A stretch of DNA of 64,000 nt from UBA11606 sp965243715 (GTDB lineage: Bacteria; Actinomycetota; Acidimicrobiia; Acidimicrobiales; Aldehydirespiratoraceae), in the NCBI GenBank assembly GCA_965243715.1, contig CBDEVU010000017.1:930001-994000 (forward strand), in the 5' to 3' direction. Shown here piece after piece: positions 1 to 8,323 of the stretch (its first letter is position 1; every line of letters begins with the position of its first letter). Made by a program: the position numbers and the translations under genes. The notes below the pieces were generated by a model. That model worked only from the letters and a program-made list of their open reading frames with translations. It did no database searches and was not told the DNA's origin.

Positions 1-335
1 CGGTAGAAGCGATTGTCGATAATTCGCTCGGCTTGGGCTTCGTCGGTGGCGTGACGCCGCACGACCTCGTCAAATGTCGATCTCGTATCAAGCATCAGCG
101 CGGCGAGGGTCCCCTGCCAGGGTCCCAAAACGACGGTGGGGTCGTTGCTCAAGCCGTCGAGACCGAGGGCGTCGGCCAGCCGCTTGGCGGGATCGATGGT
201 GACTACGACCGCCCGGCGACCGTCTTGGGCGGCGTGGAGCGCGGTAGCGGCCGATGTCGTGGTCTTGCCCACCCCGCCGGTGCCGCAGCAGATAATGACC
301 CGGCTCTTGGCGACGAGTTCCGCGTATTTGCTCAT
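1..335 (-). CDS. ArsA-family ATPase, 3'-truncated by the window edge
   Basis: Only the first ~111 residues are in the window; the gene reads off the left edge. The start ATG at 335 overlaps the stop of the upstream gene as ATGA. Residues 18-25 read GTGGVGKT, a P-loop of the SIMIBI (ArsA/Get3/MinD) class, followed by a strand-plus-Asp stretch (VVVTIDPAKRLADALG) typical of the ArsA switch region. In Actinomycetota two ArsA-like ATPases are commonly encoded in tandem near a WhiB gene, as here (WhiB at 2.7 kb). The pair may act as one two-domain ATPase; the substrate is unknown and an arsenite role is not implied. Confidence 0.8.
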   Translation of the reverse strand, partial: MSKYAELVAKSRVIICCGTGGVGKTTTSAATALHAAQDGRRAVVVTIDPAKRLADALGLDGLSNDPTVVLGPWQGTLAALMLDTRSTFDEVVRRHATDEAQAERIIDNRFY

Positions 336-1294
336 GCGGGTTCCGGGAGGGCTTCGACGGCCGCGAGCATTGAGTCGGTGAGGACCGACAGTTCGGACGG
401 ACCGATTTCGGTGCTGTAGATGTGCGGTAGATGGAGTTGTTCGAGGGGCAGCGCGGCCTGCAATCGATTGAGTTGTTCGACCTGCAGAGCAAACCGGCCG
501 GAGCGAAACGCGGCCGCGGTCAACAGATCAGAGCGTTCGGAGGCGGTGACCTTTGCTCGCCAAACGGACCGGTCGAATCGAGTGAGTCGGTCTAGTCCGT
601 CGAGTTCAGTTAGGATGGCGTTGACCACTACCGGCGCTAGTTTCACCCCAGCTTCCTCCTTCACCGCGAAACTGGTTTCGACTAGTTCGTTCACTGGCGT
701 TTCTTCGGCGATCGTGACGAGCATGACCCGACAGCGGGTTGGATCACTGATCAATTCCAGTACCTCGACCGCTTGACGATGAAGAGCGCCCGCGCGCGCC
801 GCGTCTCGCACCCCGGTGGGCGAGCGCAGGAACCCCAGCGTGTGCCCCGCAGAGGGGGCGTCGACCACGATGAGATCGGCCGCCCGCTCCTGTTCGAACG
901 CCTTGATACGCCCGAGGACGAGCAAATCCTTGATCCCTGGGGTTGCGGTGGCCACCACTTCGAGCAGCCCCGACTTCGACATTCGGCTGATAAGACGATT
1001 AAAGCCGTGGGTTGAGAGCCATTCGACGAGGGCCTGGTCGGGGGTGATCGAGCGCAGTCGGATCTCTCCGTGGCCCTCCTCCGCGTGGACTAGGGCTGCT
1101 TCCTCGTAGCCTGGGAACCCAGTACCAAACATTGGTGCCGACGCTGAGCGGCCAGCCACCTCGACGAGGAGGACCGATTGCCCAGCACGAGACGCGGCCG
1201 AGGCAATCGTTGCCGCGGTGACGGTCTTTCCAACTCCACCCTTTCCCGCCACGATCAGGACTCGCGATAATGCGAAGAATTGACTGGGATCCAT
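332..1294 (-). CDS. ArsA-related P-loop ATPase
   Basis: A 320-residue protein with the deviant Walker A GKGGVGKT at residues 17-24 and a later VDAPSAGHTLGFL stretch like the switch II/DTAPTGHTL motif of ArsA/Get3 ATPases. It lies directly upstream of a second ArsA-like gene, with a 4-base ATGA overlap, so the two are co-translated and probably form a heterodimer. ATG 1294 is preferred and has GGAGGG just upstream; a GTG at 1306 would add four residues. Its 5' end lies head to head with the NfeD gene, so the two promoters must overlap. Function beyond ATPase is not predictable. Confidence 0.8.
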   Translation of the reverse strand: MDPSQFFALSRVLIVAGKGGVGKTVTAATIASAASRAGQSVLLVEVAGRSASAPMFGTGFPGYEEAALVHAEEGHGEIRLRSITPDQALVEWLSTHGFNRLISRMSKSGLLEVVATATPGIKDLLVLGRIKAFEQERAADLIVVDAPSAGHTLGFLRSPTGVRDAARAGALHRQAVEVLELISDPTRCRVMLVTIAEETPVNELVETSFAVKEEAGVKLAPVVVNAILTELDGLDRLTRFDRSVWRAKVTASERSDLLTAAAFRSGRFALQVEQLNRLQAALPLEQLHLPHIYSTEIGPSELSVLTDSMLAAVEALPEPA

Positions 1295-2643
1295 TTCCCT
1301 CCTCACCCAAGTGCTTGAGTGTCCGACGCCGCGTCATTGTATCGGCCGTGTTCATCGCTCTCGTGTTGGGCGCCTTCAGCACCATAGGGCCCGCACGTGC
1401 CAACGAGGCGGCGGAGGGCGAGACGCTCGACGAAGTCAGCGTCGACCCGTTGGTGTTTGACGTCATACAGATCACCGGCTTCATCGACGGAATCGTCGCG
1501 AGCTACATCGAACGTTCGATCACCCGAGCAGAAAATGCTGGCTCGGGAGGGCTTATCCTCCAGGTGAACAGCAGCCGCGCCGTCGTTGACGATGAGCGAC
1601 TCATCGAGGTAGCTGAGCGAATTCACGCGGCTGAGGTTCCGATCTACGCGTGGGTTGGCCCGTCGGGGGCGAAGGCCCACGGCGGCGTCGCTCAACTGCT
1701 AGCCGTGGCCGACGAACTAGCCGTGGCGGTTGGGTCGGAGTTCGGCCATACCGGCGATCTGGTCATCCCCGAGCGCTTGCTACAGCCTGCGTTCATGGCG
1801 GTGGCCGATGTGTTGCGCGACCAAACCGTTGACGAGGAGTCAGTGCTGGAGTTGGGTCTGGCGAGCCGAGATTCGCCAACCCTCGGGTTTTTTGCCATCG
1901 ACCTGCCAGGATTCGAGACCAAGATCGACAGCAGTGGCGACGAGGCGGTTCGGGTGCCCGTCTCGGCTGTGAGGTTCTCCAAACTCTCCACTTTCGATGA
2001 CTGGATGCATACCTTTGCTAGTCCGGCGATGGCCTACCTGTTGTTCCTAATTGCCGCCGCCTTGTTGATCTTTGAGTTTTACACGGCGGGCGTTGGCATC
2101 GCGGGGGCGATTGGCGCGTTCTGTTTCATAATCGGCGGTTACGGCCTCAGCGTGTTACCGACGCAATGGTGGGCGCTGGCCCTGTTGATTATTGCCATGC
2201 TTGGCTATGCCGTCGACGTCCAGACTGGAGTTTCTCAGTTGTGGTCGGTGATAGCCACCATCTGTTTGGTGGTCGGTTCGCTATTCCTGTTTGAGGACAT
2301 CACCATCTCGTGGGTGACCCTTGTTGCGGGCATCCTCGGCATTTCGATCTCTATGATTTCAGGCATGCCCGCAATGATCCGGACCCGCTTTGGCACCCCG
2401 ACTATTGGCCGCGAGTGGATGATTGGTTTTATGGGCGAAGCCGCGGAGGACATCAAAAAAGAAGGCGTTGTGATGATCGACGGCGCGCCGTGGAAGGCGC
2501 GCGTCAACCGTACGACTCCAATCGCCCAGGGTGATCCAGTTCGCGTGGTGGCAATTGAGGGCTTGTACCTCGAGATCGAACCAGAAGCGGGCGGCGCTCG
2601 CGACTACCGTGAAATGCGCGGTGATGAAGAATTGCCCCCGTAA
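1270..2643 (+). CDS. NfeD-family membrane protein (ClpP-class serine protease-like)
   Basis: A 457-residue protein with an N-terminal signal/anchor (about 20-45), a ClpP/crotonase-fold domain (about 60-240) that includes an IQITGFIDG strand and a GGLILQVNS strand, then four to five membrane helices (about 255-360) and a C-terminal NfeD OB-fold (about 385-450, with GEAAEDIKKEG...PWKARV). NfeD proteins associate with membrane microdomains and partner stomatin-like proteases; no stomatin gene is adjacent here. The catalytic Ser of the ClpP-like domain is not obvious: the family GGxxAS region reads AKAHGGVAQLL. ATG 1270 has AGGA nine bases upstream but overlaps the divergent ATPase gene; a TTG at 1315 just before the signal peptide is the alternative start. 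Confidence 0.8.
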   Translation: MRRIDWDPFPSSPKCLSVRRRVIVSAVFIALVLGAFSTIGPARANEAAEGETLDEVSVDPLVFDVIQITGFIDGIVASYIERSITRAENAGSGGLILQVNSSRAVVDDERLIEVAERIHAAEVPIYAWVGPSGAKAHGGVAQLLAVADELAVAVGSEFGHTGDLVIPERLLQPAFMAVADVLRDQTVDEESVLELGLASRDSPTLGFFAIDLPGFETKIDSSGDEAVRVPVSAVRFSKLSTFDDWMHTFASPAMAYLLFLIAAALLIFEFYTAGVGIAGAIGAFCFIIGGYGLSVLPTQWWALALLIIAMLGYAVDVQTGVSQLWSVIATICLVVGSLFLFEDITISWVTLVAGILGISISMISGMPAMIRTRFGTPTIGREWMIGFMGEAAEDIKKEGVVMIDGAPWKARVNRTTPIAQGDPVRVVAIEGLYLEIEPEAGGARDYREMRGDEELPP

Positions 2644-2704
2644 ACATTTGGTGTGTCTGGATTATTTCTGCTAATCCCTTAGTGAGGGAAGCACGGGGGT
2701 TTTT

Positions 2705-2959
2705 ATGACAGTGGTCGGCCAACCAACAGATTGGCAGACCCGCGCTGCTTGCCGCGGCCCACAATCGGTAGTTTTCTTTCCACCTATGATTCCGGAGCGT
2801 CGCGACGAGAAGCGCTTTCGGGAGGCGAGGGCCAAGGCCATTTGCGCGTCGTGTGTGGTTCAGATTGACTGCCTTGCCTACGCCGTATCGATCCGCGAAC
2901 AACACGGCATCTGGGGTGGACTTAGTGAGATTGAGCGCCGAGAGTTGCACTCAGTCTGA
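2705..2959 (+). CDS. WhiB-family Fe-S transcriptional regulator
   Basis: An 84-residue protein with the WhiB layout: Cys in TRAACRG (residue 16), CASC (about 48 and 51) and a fourth Cys about six residues later (DCLAYA), which together would bind a [4Fe-4S] cluster. The G(I/V)WGG turn is present as GIWGGLSE and is followed by a short basic stretch (EIERRELH). WhiB proteins bind sigma factor region 4 and are diagnostic of Actinomycetota. Which Wbl subfamily it belongs to cannot be fixed by eye; the short length and WGGLSE turn suit the WhiB1/WhiB2-like group. It converges on selB with a 9-base overlap. Confidence 0.93.
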   Translation: MTVVGQPTDWQTRAACRGPQSVVFFPPMIPERRDEKRFREARAKAICASCVVQIDCLAYAVSIREQHGIWGGLSEIERRELHSV

Positions 2960-4675
2960 GATCTCGGGCAGTCGAGGTCCGGCAATCCGCAGATCGCCAC
3001 GGCGGCGGGTCACCCCCGTGTTATCGAGGTAGATCATCAGCGGGAGGGCGAATCTTCGGCTCGTGTCCCACGCGTCGCGTGCTTCCGCGACAGTGATTCC
3101 CTCGGGTGTAGCGGCGAGCAGTCGGGCTATTACGATAGCGGCTTGGTCAATAGCCGCGGCGGCGAAGAAAACCCCTTCCTGGGAGACAACATTGCCTCGG
3201 CGAACCAACTCGCGCAATTCGGCCGGATCGACGCCGTCGGGGTTCGGTGGGCTGAACGGATCGGTTAGGAGGCGGGCGACGAACGAGTTGTCGGCAAGCG
3301 GATCGGCGGCATCGGCGGCGCGGGCGTGACTGCCCTCAACCACAACGTCGTCGAGAGAATCTAGAACCGCTCGCTCAAAGTCGCCGAGCGGCGAGATGTC
3401 GAGGCCAAGTGTCCCCGCATCGGCGATCGCTGAGCGCAGTTCCTGGGTGACGGTAGCCAACCGTTCGGGGGCGACTACCCATGATCCAATGTCGGCGTCT
3501 CGGCGGACCCCGGTGAGACGTTTTAGGTGATCGGTGTTGATATGGCCCCGTTCGCGGATGATGCGGTCGACATCTCGATCCGGCCTCGCCCGTGCCGCGG
3601 TGTGCTGCGGGTCAACGTCGAGAATCTCACCCCCGCCCAGCGTGACACCGCGCCCCGATTCGCGAAGGATGAAGCGATCGCCAGGGACGAGGGGAAGTCG
3701 GGTGGGGAGGTGGAGGCGGACGAAACCGGAGGCGCCGGGTTCGATCGCGGCGGGGCCGAGTACTCGCAAACGTACTGGATGTTCCCCCGATCCAAGGTAT
3801 GCAACGTGGGCCCCCCGCCGCGTAACGGAGTGATCGAGAGTGTCGAGCACTCGCAGGGAGGCGTCGACTCGGTTGGTCACATGCCAGTGTTGGGCCCGAA
3901 CGAGGACATCGCCGCGGCGGAGTTGGTCGTAGCTCACGCCGGAGAGGTTGGCCGCTACCCGGTTGCCGGGACCAACCTTGGTGCGGTGGGCGTACTGACT
4001 CTGCAATGCCCGGATCCGCACCGTCAGGCCGTGGGGAAGGGCGGCTAGTTCGTCGTCGACGCGTAACATTCCGCCGGTGAGCGTGCCGGTGACCACCGTG
4101 CCGGCTCCTTTGGCGGCAAAGACCCGGTCGATCCACAAGCGGGGCAGTTTACGGTCCACCGCGGTAGGTGTGGCCTCGAGCACGGCGTCAAGGGCACCGG
4201 TGAGTTCGTCGAGTCCGAGTCCGTCGATGGCGTCGACAGCCACGACTGGTGCGGCGGCTAAAAACGTTCCGTCGACGTGTTCGGCAATCTCGAGTCGGGC
4301 CAGTTCCACGAGGTCCTCGTCGGCTTGGCCCACCTTGGTCAGCGCGATGAGGCCATGTTCGATGCCTAGTAACGACAAGATTCGCAGGTGTTCCTCGGAC
4401 TGCGGTTTCCAGCCTTCGGTCGCCGCAACCACAAAGAGGCAAGCATCGACGCCGCCAACTCCTGCGAGCATGTTCTTCAAGAAGCGAACGTGGCCGGGGA
4501 CATCGATAAACGACACTCCGCGACCGGTCGGTAATTTCGTGCCCGCGAACCCGAGGTCGATGGTGAGACCGCGGGCTTTTTCCTCGTCGAGTCGGTCAGG
4601 ATCGGTGCCGGTAAGGGCGGTTATCAGTGTGGACTTTCCGTGATCGACGTGCCCCGCGGTAGCAACTACGTGCAT
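2951..4675 (-). CDS. selB: Selenocysteine-specific elongation factor SelB
   Basis: A 574-residue translation GTPase that delivers Sec-tRNA(Sec) to UGA codons. G1 is GHVDHGKST at residues 8-16, the switch I/G2 region contains RGLTIDLGF, and G3 is DVPGH. The G4 element reads TKVGQAD rather than a clean TKxD. EF-Tu-like beta-barrel domains follow (GTVVTGTLTGG around 195), with a divergent C-terminal winged-helix region (about 380-574) that in SelB binds the SECIS hairpin. It starts one base inside the selA stop (TAATG) and is therefore coupled to selA. Together with tRNA-Sec at 15.4 kb it shows that the host can decode UGA as Sec; selD is not in the window. Confidence 0.96.
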   Translation of the reverse strand: MHVVATAGHVDHGKSTLITALTGTDPDRLDEEKARGLTIDLGFAGTKLPTGRGVSFIDVPGHVRFLKNMLAGVGGVDACLFVVAATEGWKPQSEEHLRILSLLGIEHGLIALTKVGQADEDLVELARLEIAEHVDGTFLAAAPVVAVDAIDGLGLDELTGALDAVLEATPTAVDRKLPRLWIDRVFAAKGAGTVVTGTLTGGMLRVDDELAALPHGLTVRIRALQSQYAHRTKVGPGNRVAANLSGVSYDQLRRGDVLVRAQHWHVTNRVDASLRVLDTLDHSVTRRGAHVAYLGSGEHPVRLRVLGPAAIEPGASGFVRLHLPTRLPLVPGDRFILRESGRGVTLGGGEILDVDPQHTAARARPDRDVDRIIRERGHINTDHLKRLTGVRRDADIGSWVVAPERLATVTQELRSAIADAGTLGLDISPLGDFERAVLDSLDDVVVEGSHARAADAADPLADNSFVARLLTDPFSPPNPDGVDPAELRELVRRGNVVSQEGVFFAAAAIDQAAIVIARLLAATPEGITVAEARDAWDTSRRFALPLMIYLDNTGVTRRRGDLRIAGPRLPEISD

Positions 4676-5946
4676 TAGAGTAGGGACCGCACGGCGTTCG
4701 CCACAGCGGCGTCGTCGTCGGGATGGACGGTGCGCAAATCGAGAATCGTGTGGTTCTTTTCGATCCGCCCAATAATCGGTCGATCAAGTTCTCGGAGCCT
4801 CGTGCGTAGCTCCCCATCCGGGGAGTTAAACGCCACCCCCGCGGACGGGATTTCGACCCCCGGTAGGGTTCCGCCACCGGGGGTGGACCGCGTTTCAATG
4901 ACCTCACCCACGCCCATCGACGCGGCGCGGGCCCGAAGGGACTCAACCGAAAGGGTCGCCATGCGCCAGAACGGAATCGCCTCGCCGTCTTCGCGCAGGT
5001 AGGCAAGAGCGGTTGCCTGCAGGGCGCCGAGGATTAGCGCTCCGGGTCGCAGGGCACGAGCCAACGGATGTCGAGAGCATTTCGCCACTAGGTCGGCATC
5101 GCCCGCGATGATTCCCGCCTGCGGGCCGCCGAAGAGTTTATCGCCGGAGAAGGTGACAAGGCCCGCGCCCGCGGCCAGCGTTTGGCGAGCGGCGGGTTCC
5201 GCGGCGAGCCAACCCGGGGGTCCCCCGGCGATCCAAGGGCAGCGACTATCGAGCAAGCCCGAACCAAGGTCGGCCACCAGAGGCGGGGCCAACGCCGCCA
5301 GTTCGCTAGTGGTGGGCGCTTCGGTGAACCCAACAATGCGGTAGTTCGATTGGTGGACCTGCAAGACCACGCCGATGTCGTGGCCGGGGTCGTTGACCGC
5401 CTGGGCGAAGTCAGCGACCCTGGTACGGTTGGTGGTGCCCACCTCGACAAGGCGGGCGCCAGAGCGATCAAGCACTTCGGGAATGCGAAAGCCTCCACCG
5501 ATCTCGACCAACTCGCTGCGAGAGACAACCACTTCACGACCATCGGCCAGTCCGCCCAAGACGAGCAGAACAGCGGCGGCACAGTTGTTGACGATCAGGG
5601 CCGCTTCGGCGCCCGCCGCTTTGGCGATGAGTGCCCCGGCGGTGGCTTGGCGCGAACCGCGTTCGCCTGTGGTGAGGTTGAGTTCAAGGTTGGTGTACTG
5701 CTCGCCTTGGCTCCACGCCATCGGGGCGCGACCGAGGTTGGTGTGCAGTAGTGTGCCGGTGGCGTTGATGACCGGTCGCAGCATCCGGCGAGCTGTAGTG
5801 GTCGCGATTGAGCGGGCAGAGGCGGGGTTTCCGGCACTAATCGCGGTCCGCGCCGCTTCGACCAATATCGGGTGAGGTAGTCCCAGATCGGCGATCGAAC
5901 GAGCCAACCGGTCGACAGAAGGAGGGCGGTCGGGCGGAGAACTCAC
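4675..5946 (-). CDS. selA: L-seryl-tRNA(Sec) selenium transferase SelA
   Basis: A 423-residue PLP enzyme that converts Ser-tRNA(Sec) to Sec-tRNA(Sec) with selenophosphate. It shows the SelA N-terminal region ending in NATGTLLHTNLGRAP and the PLP-lysine segment FSGDKLFGGPQAG (about 265-278), and the length is close to the bacterial family norm (~460). It is first in the selA-selB operon, with a 1-base stop/start overlap. The start at 5946 lies within ~45 bases of the divergent fxsA start, so a compact bidirectional promoter sits between them. Confidence 0.96.
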   Translation of the reverse strand: MSSPPDRPPSVDRLARSIADLGLPHPILVEAARTAISAGNPASARSIATTTARRMLRPVINATGTLLHTNLGRAPMAWSQGEQYTNLELNLTTGERGSRQATAGALIAKAAGAEAALIVNNCAAAVLLVLGGLADGREVVVSRSELVEIGGGFRIPEVLDRSGARLVEVGTTNRTRVADFAQAVNDPGHDIGVVLQVHQSNYRIVGFTEAPTTSELAALAPPLVADLGSGLLDSRCPWIAGGPPGWLAAEPAARQTLAAGAGLVTFSGDKLFGGPQAGIIAGDADLVAKCSRHPLARALRPGALILGALQATALAYLREDGEAIPFWRMATLSVESLRARAASMGVGEVIETRSTPGGGTLPGVEIPSAGVAFNSPDGELRTRLRELDRPIIGRIEKNHTILDLRTVHPDDDAAVANAVRSLL

Positions 5947-5978
5947 CGGATCAGCCTACGAAGCCTTTCGGATCGCGC

Positions 5979-5984
5979 TATACT
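5979..5984 (+). promoter_or_regulatory. Putative -10 element of fxsA (possibly leaderless)
   Basis: TATACT lies eight bases before the GTG start at 5993, so transcription would begin at or beside the start codon. No Shine-Dalgarno is visible, consistent with a leaderless mRNA, which is common in actinobacteria. No convincing -35 box was found. Confidence 0.35.
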
Positions 5985-5992
5985 TTAGGGTC

Positions 5993-6382
5993 GTGTTTCG
6001 CTTTTTGGCCCTCGCCTTCATCGTTGTTCCGCTGGCCGAGGTCGGGCTGTTGTTTTGGGTTGGCGGGATCGTGGGCGGCTGGGAAACCTTCTCGCTTATG
6101 ATACTCATCAGCCTGGTTGGGGCTTGGATGGTGAAGCGTGAAGGTCTCGGGATCATCGTGAAACTGCAGGCCCGCTTGGCTGGCGGGGAACTTCCGACCA
6201 AGGAACTCGTCGATGGTTTGCTTATTGCCCTAGCCGGAGCGCTCCTGCTAACCCCCGGCTTCATCACCGACGGGGTGGGCTTGATGCTGCTCTTCTTGCC
6301 CACTCGAATCACGGTGCGTACGGGCCTCATCCGTCGCTACGGGTCACGGATCCAAGTCGTGACCAGCGGCGAAGACTGGTAA
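5993..6382 (+). CDS. FxsA-family membrane protein
   Basis: A 129-residue protein with FxsA features: an N-terminal helix (residues 2-27), a second hydrophobic segment after an E(V/L)GLLFWVG turn, a GxxxxxREGL stretch (MVKREGLGII), a GE(L)PTKELVDGLLIALAGALLLTPGF motif near 60-85 and a final helix. FxsA in E. coli suppresses F exclusion of phage T7 when overexpressed; the cellular role is otherwise unclear. GTG 5993 is chosen because it directly precedes the first membrane helix. It is transcribed away from selA and runs towards the convergent Mrp gene, 28 bases off. Confidence 0.88.
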   Translation: MFRFLALAFIVVPLAEVGLLFWVGGIVGGWETFSLMILISLVGAWMVKREGLGIIVKLQARLAGGELPTKELVDGLLIALAGALLLTPGFITDGVGLMLLFLPTRITVRTGLIRRYGSRIQVVTSGEDW

Positions 6383-6410
6383 TTCTTAGGGCCAGCACTG
6401 TACCCAAGGG

Positions 6411-7580
6411 TCAGTCGTCGTCAAGGGAGTCGAGCGCGGCCATGGCGGCGTCGAGCATACGAGCGCTGCAACCGGCCATCTCGATAGGCGGGATGTACTC
6501 CTCGGCAATTGCGTTGGCGATGGCGCGCAAAATGTCGGCGACAGGCCCTGTGCCGAGTACCGCCGGTTCGCCGATGTCGCCTCCTTCGGACACCGACGGC
6601 TCGATAGGCACTCGGCCGAGGAGGGGGACCCCGATGTCGTTAGCGAGGTGTTCGCCGCCCCCGGATCCGAACAAAGCGTGGCGGGACCCGTCGGGGGCGA
6701 CAAACTCCGACATGTTTTCGACCACTCCAACTATGCGGAGGTAGTTCTTGCGCCCCATGTCGGCCACCCGAGCGGCCACCTTCTGGGCGTTCACGGCGGG
6801 AGTGGTGACAATGATCATCTCGGCTCGAGGAAGCATTTTGGCCAGACCCATCTGCACGTCGCCGGTACCGGGCGGCATGTCGATGAGGAGATAGTCAAGA
6901 TCGTCGGACCACGAGACGTCCTGGCAGAAATGCTGTACGGCCCGGTTGAGCATCAGCCCGCGCCACATGAGCGCGGAGTCTTCTTGGCCGACGAGGAACC
7001 CCATGGAGACGATCTCGAGCCGACCCGAGCCGATCTGGCGAATAATGGGGGCAATCTTGCCTGCGTGAGCGATGAGGTCGCCTTCCACCCCGAGCATCCG
7101 CGGCACCGAGAATCCCCAAATGTCGGCATCCATGACGCCCACCGCGTAGCCTTTCTCGGCCAGCGCGGCGGCCAGGTTGGTGGTGATCGACGACTTGCCG
7201 ACTCCGCCTTTACCGGACGCGATCATGACGACTTTGGTTGTCGGCGGGATGGCGGTGTCGGGTGCGTCCCTGCTTACGTTGAACCGCGCTTTGGCCATAG
7301 CTTCGGCCCGCTCGTCCTGGCTGAGTTCGCCCCAGTTGATCTTCACCCGGGTTACGCCAGGCAGCGTAGTGAGTCGGCTGCGAATGTCTTTTTGGATCTG
7401 CGCTCGCAGCGGACAACCCGACGTGGTGAGGGCAATATCGAGTTGGATGACCCCATCGCTGGATACCTGCGCTCGTTTCGCCATGCCCAATTCGACAATG
7501 TCGCTACCCAGTTCTGGGTCTATAACCCCGCGCATCAATCCCATGACGTACTCGGCCGTCGGAGGAGAGGAAATGGACAC
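6411..7580 (-). CDS. Mrp/NBP35-type iron-sulfur carrier ATPase
   Basis: A 389-residue protein with an N-terminal MIP18/DUF59 domain (about 1-85, VIDPELGSDIVELGM) fused to an Mrp ATPase domain. Walker A is ASGKGGVGKSS at about 122-132, followed by DADIWGFSVPRML and the switch DMPPGTGDVQMGLAK. Mrp proteins carry or load Fe-S clusters. The CxxC pair that usually follows the VVENMS motif is missing: the segment reads FVAPDGSRHALFG. The start is GTG and no clear SD is visible. It is divergent from an IscA-like gene 88 bases away, which supports an Fe-S role. Confidence 0.9.
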   Translation of the reverse strand: MSISSPPTAEYVMGLMRGVIDPELGSDIVELGMAKRAQVSSDGVIQLDIALTTSGCPLRAQIQKDIRSRLTTLPGVTRVKINWGELSQDERAEAMAKARFNVSRDAPDTAIPPTTKVVMIASGKGGVGKSSITTNLAAALAEKGYAVGVMDADIWGFSVPRMLGVEGDLIAHAGKIAPIIRQIGSGRLEIVSMGFLVGQEDSALMWRGLMLNRAVQHFCQDVSWSDDLDYLLIDMPPGTGDVQMGLAKMLPRAEMIIVTTPAVNAQKVAARVADMGRKNYLRIVGVVENMSEFVAPDGSRHALFGSGGGEHLANDIGVPLLGRVPIEPSVSEGGDIGEPAVLGTGPVADILRAIANAIAEEYIPPIEMAGCSARMLDAAMAALDSLDDD

Positions 7581-7667
7581 AATTTCAGGATAGGGAAGTT
7601 TTACCTATATAGTAGGAAGTGTATTGGTCGCGGGTTCCGCCCCGCCCCCTACTCAGGAGAACAACTG

Positions 7668-7988
7668 ATGATTACACTCACCGATCGAGCCGCTTCCAAG
7701 GTTGGCGAACTCATCAACGCGGAAGGCGAGGAGGGGCTGGCTTTGCGGGTCGCCGTTCGCCCTGGCGGTTGTTCGGGCTTTTCCTACGAGATGTACTTTG
7801 ACACCGACAAGGCTGTCGACGATCTTCAGGTCGACTACAACGGTGTGGGCGTCGTCGTGGATCCGTCCTCGGCCCAGTTGCTCGAAGGCGCGACACTGGA
7901 CTACAAAGACGGCCTGCAAGACGCCGGGTTCTCGATCGATAACCCCAACGCTCAGCGCACCTGCGGATGTGGTTCGTCGTTTAGTTGA
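7668..7988 (+). CDS. IscA/ErpA-type iron-sulfur cluster assembly protein
   Basis: A 106-residue A-type carrier with the three conserved cysteines: one in GGCSGF (residue 35) and two in the C-terminal CGCG (about 99 and 101). Residues 1-20 match the family start (ITLTDRAASKVGELI). The start ATG 7668 is set by AGGAG at 7655-7659; the reading frame is open far upstream but that part is antisense to mrp. The divergent pairing with the Mrp-type ATPase suggests a shared Fe-S biogenesis function and possibly shared control from the 87-base gap. Confidence 0.93.
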   Translation: MITLTDRAASKVGELINAEGEEGLALRVAVRPGGCSGFSYEMYFDTDKAVDDLQVDYNGVGVVVDPSSAQLLEGATLDYKDGLQDAGFSIDNPNAQRTCGCGSSFS

Positions 7989-8110
7989 GAGGCCTAGGTC
8001 GAGCGACTTAGACTAGGTCGGGCGTGGCCACAAGAACGAAAGTGGGCTGGCCGTTGGCTGCGACATCCGCGAGGTTGGACTCGTAGCTTCAGAGCGGGCA
8101 GAATGCGGCA

Positions 8111-8305
8111 ATGGACATCGGTGCGATCATCATCCTCGTGGCCCTCATCGTTATCATGCCGGTGGGCGTACTGATGAGCATGGCGGGCATGGCGGGCGTG
8201 TTGGGCGGCCTCCTCGGACGCGACCGTGACCTCGATAACGTCACCGACGATGGCGAACCCAACGAATACCTAGCGCTGGCCAACGCTCAGCACTACGACA
8301 ACTAG
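8111..8305 (+). CDS. Small single-pass membrane protein, unknown
   Basis: A 64-residue protein with one strongly hydrophobic N-terminal helix (residues 4-36, rich in Ile/Val/Gly/Met) and a short polar, acidic tail (GRDRDLDNVTDDGEPNEYLALANAQHYDN). No family is recognised. It stands alone between the IscA-like gene and the convergent GlnR-like gene. The ATG start has no strong SD, only a GGGCAGAATGCGGCA upstream context. The clean membrane segment and hydrophilic tail argue for a real gene, but homology support is needed. Confidence 0.5.
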   Translation: MDIGAIIILVALIVIMPVGVLMSMAGMAGVLGGLLGRDRDLDNVTDDGEPNEYLALANAQHYDN

Positions 8306-8323
8306 CGCCCTGACCGCTGGTCG

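Noticed and set aside
6648..7667. Long open 5' extension of the IscA-like gene
   Set aside because: It is antisense to the mrp gene and lacks family features; the AGGAG and ATG at 7668 define the real start.
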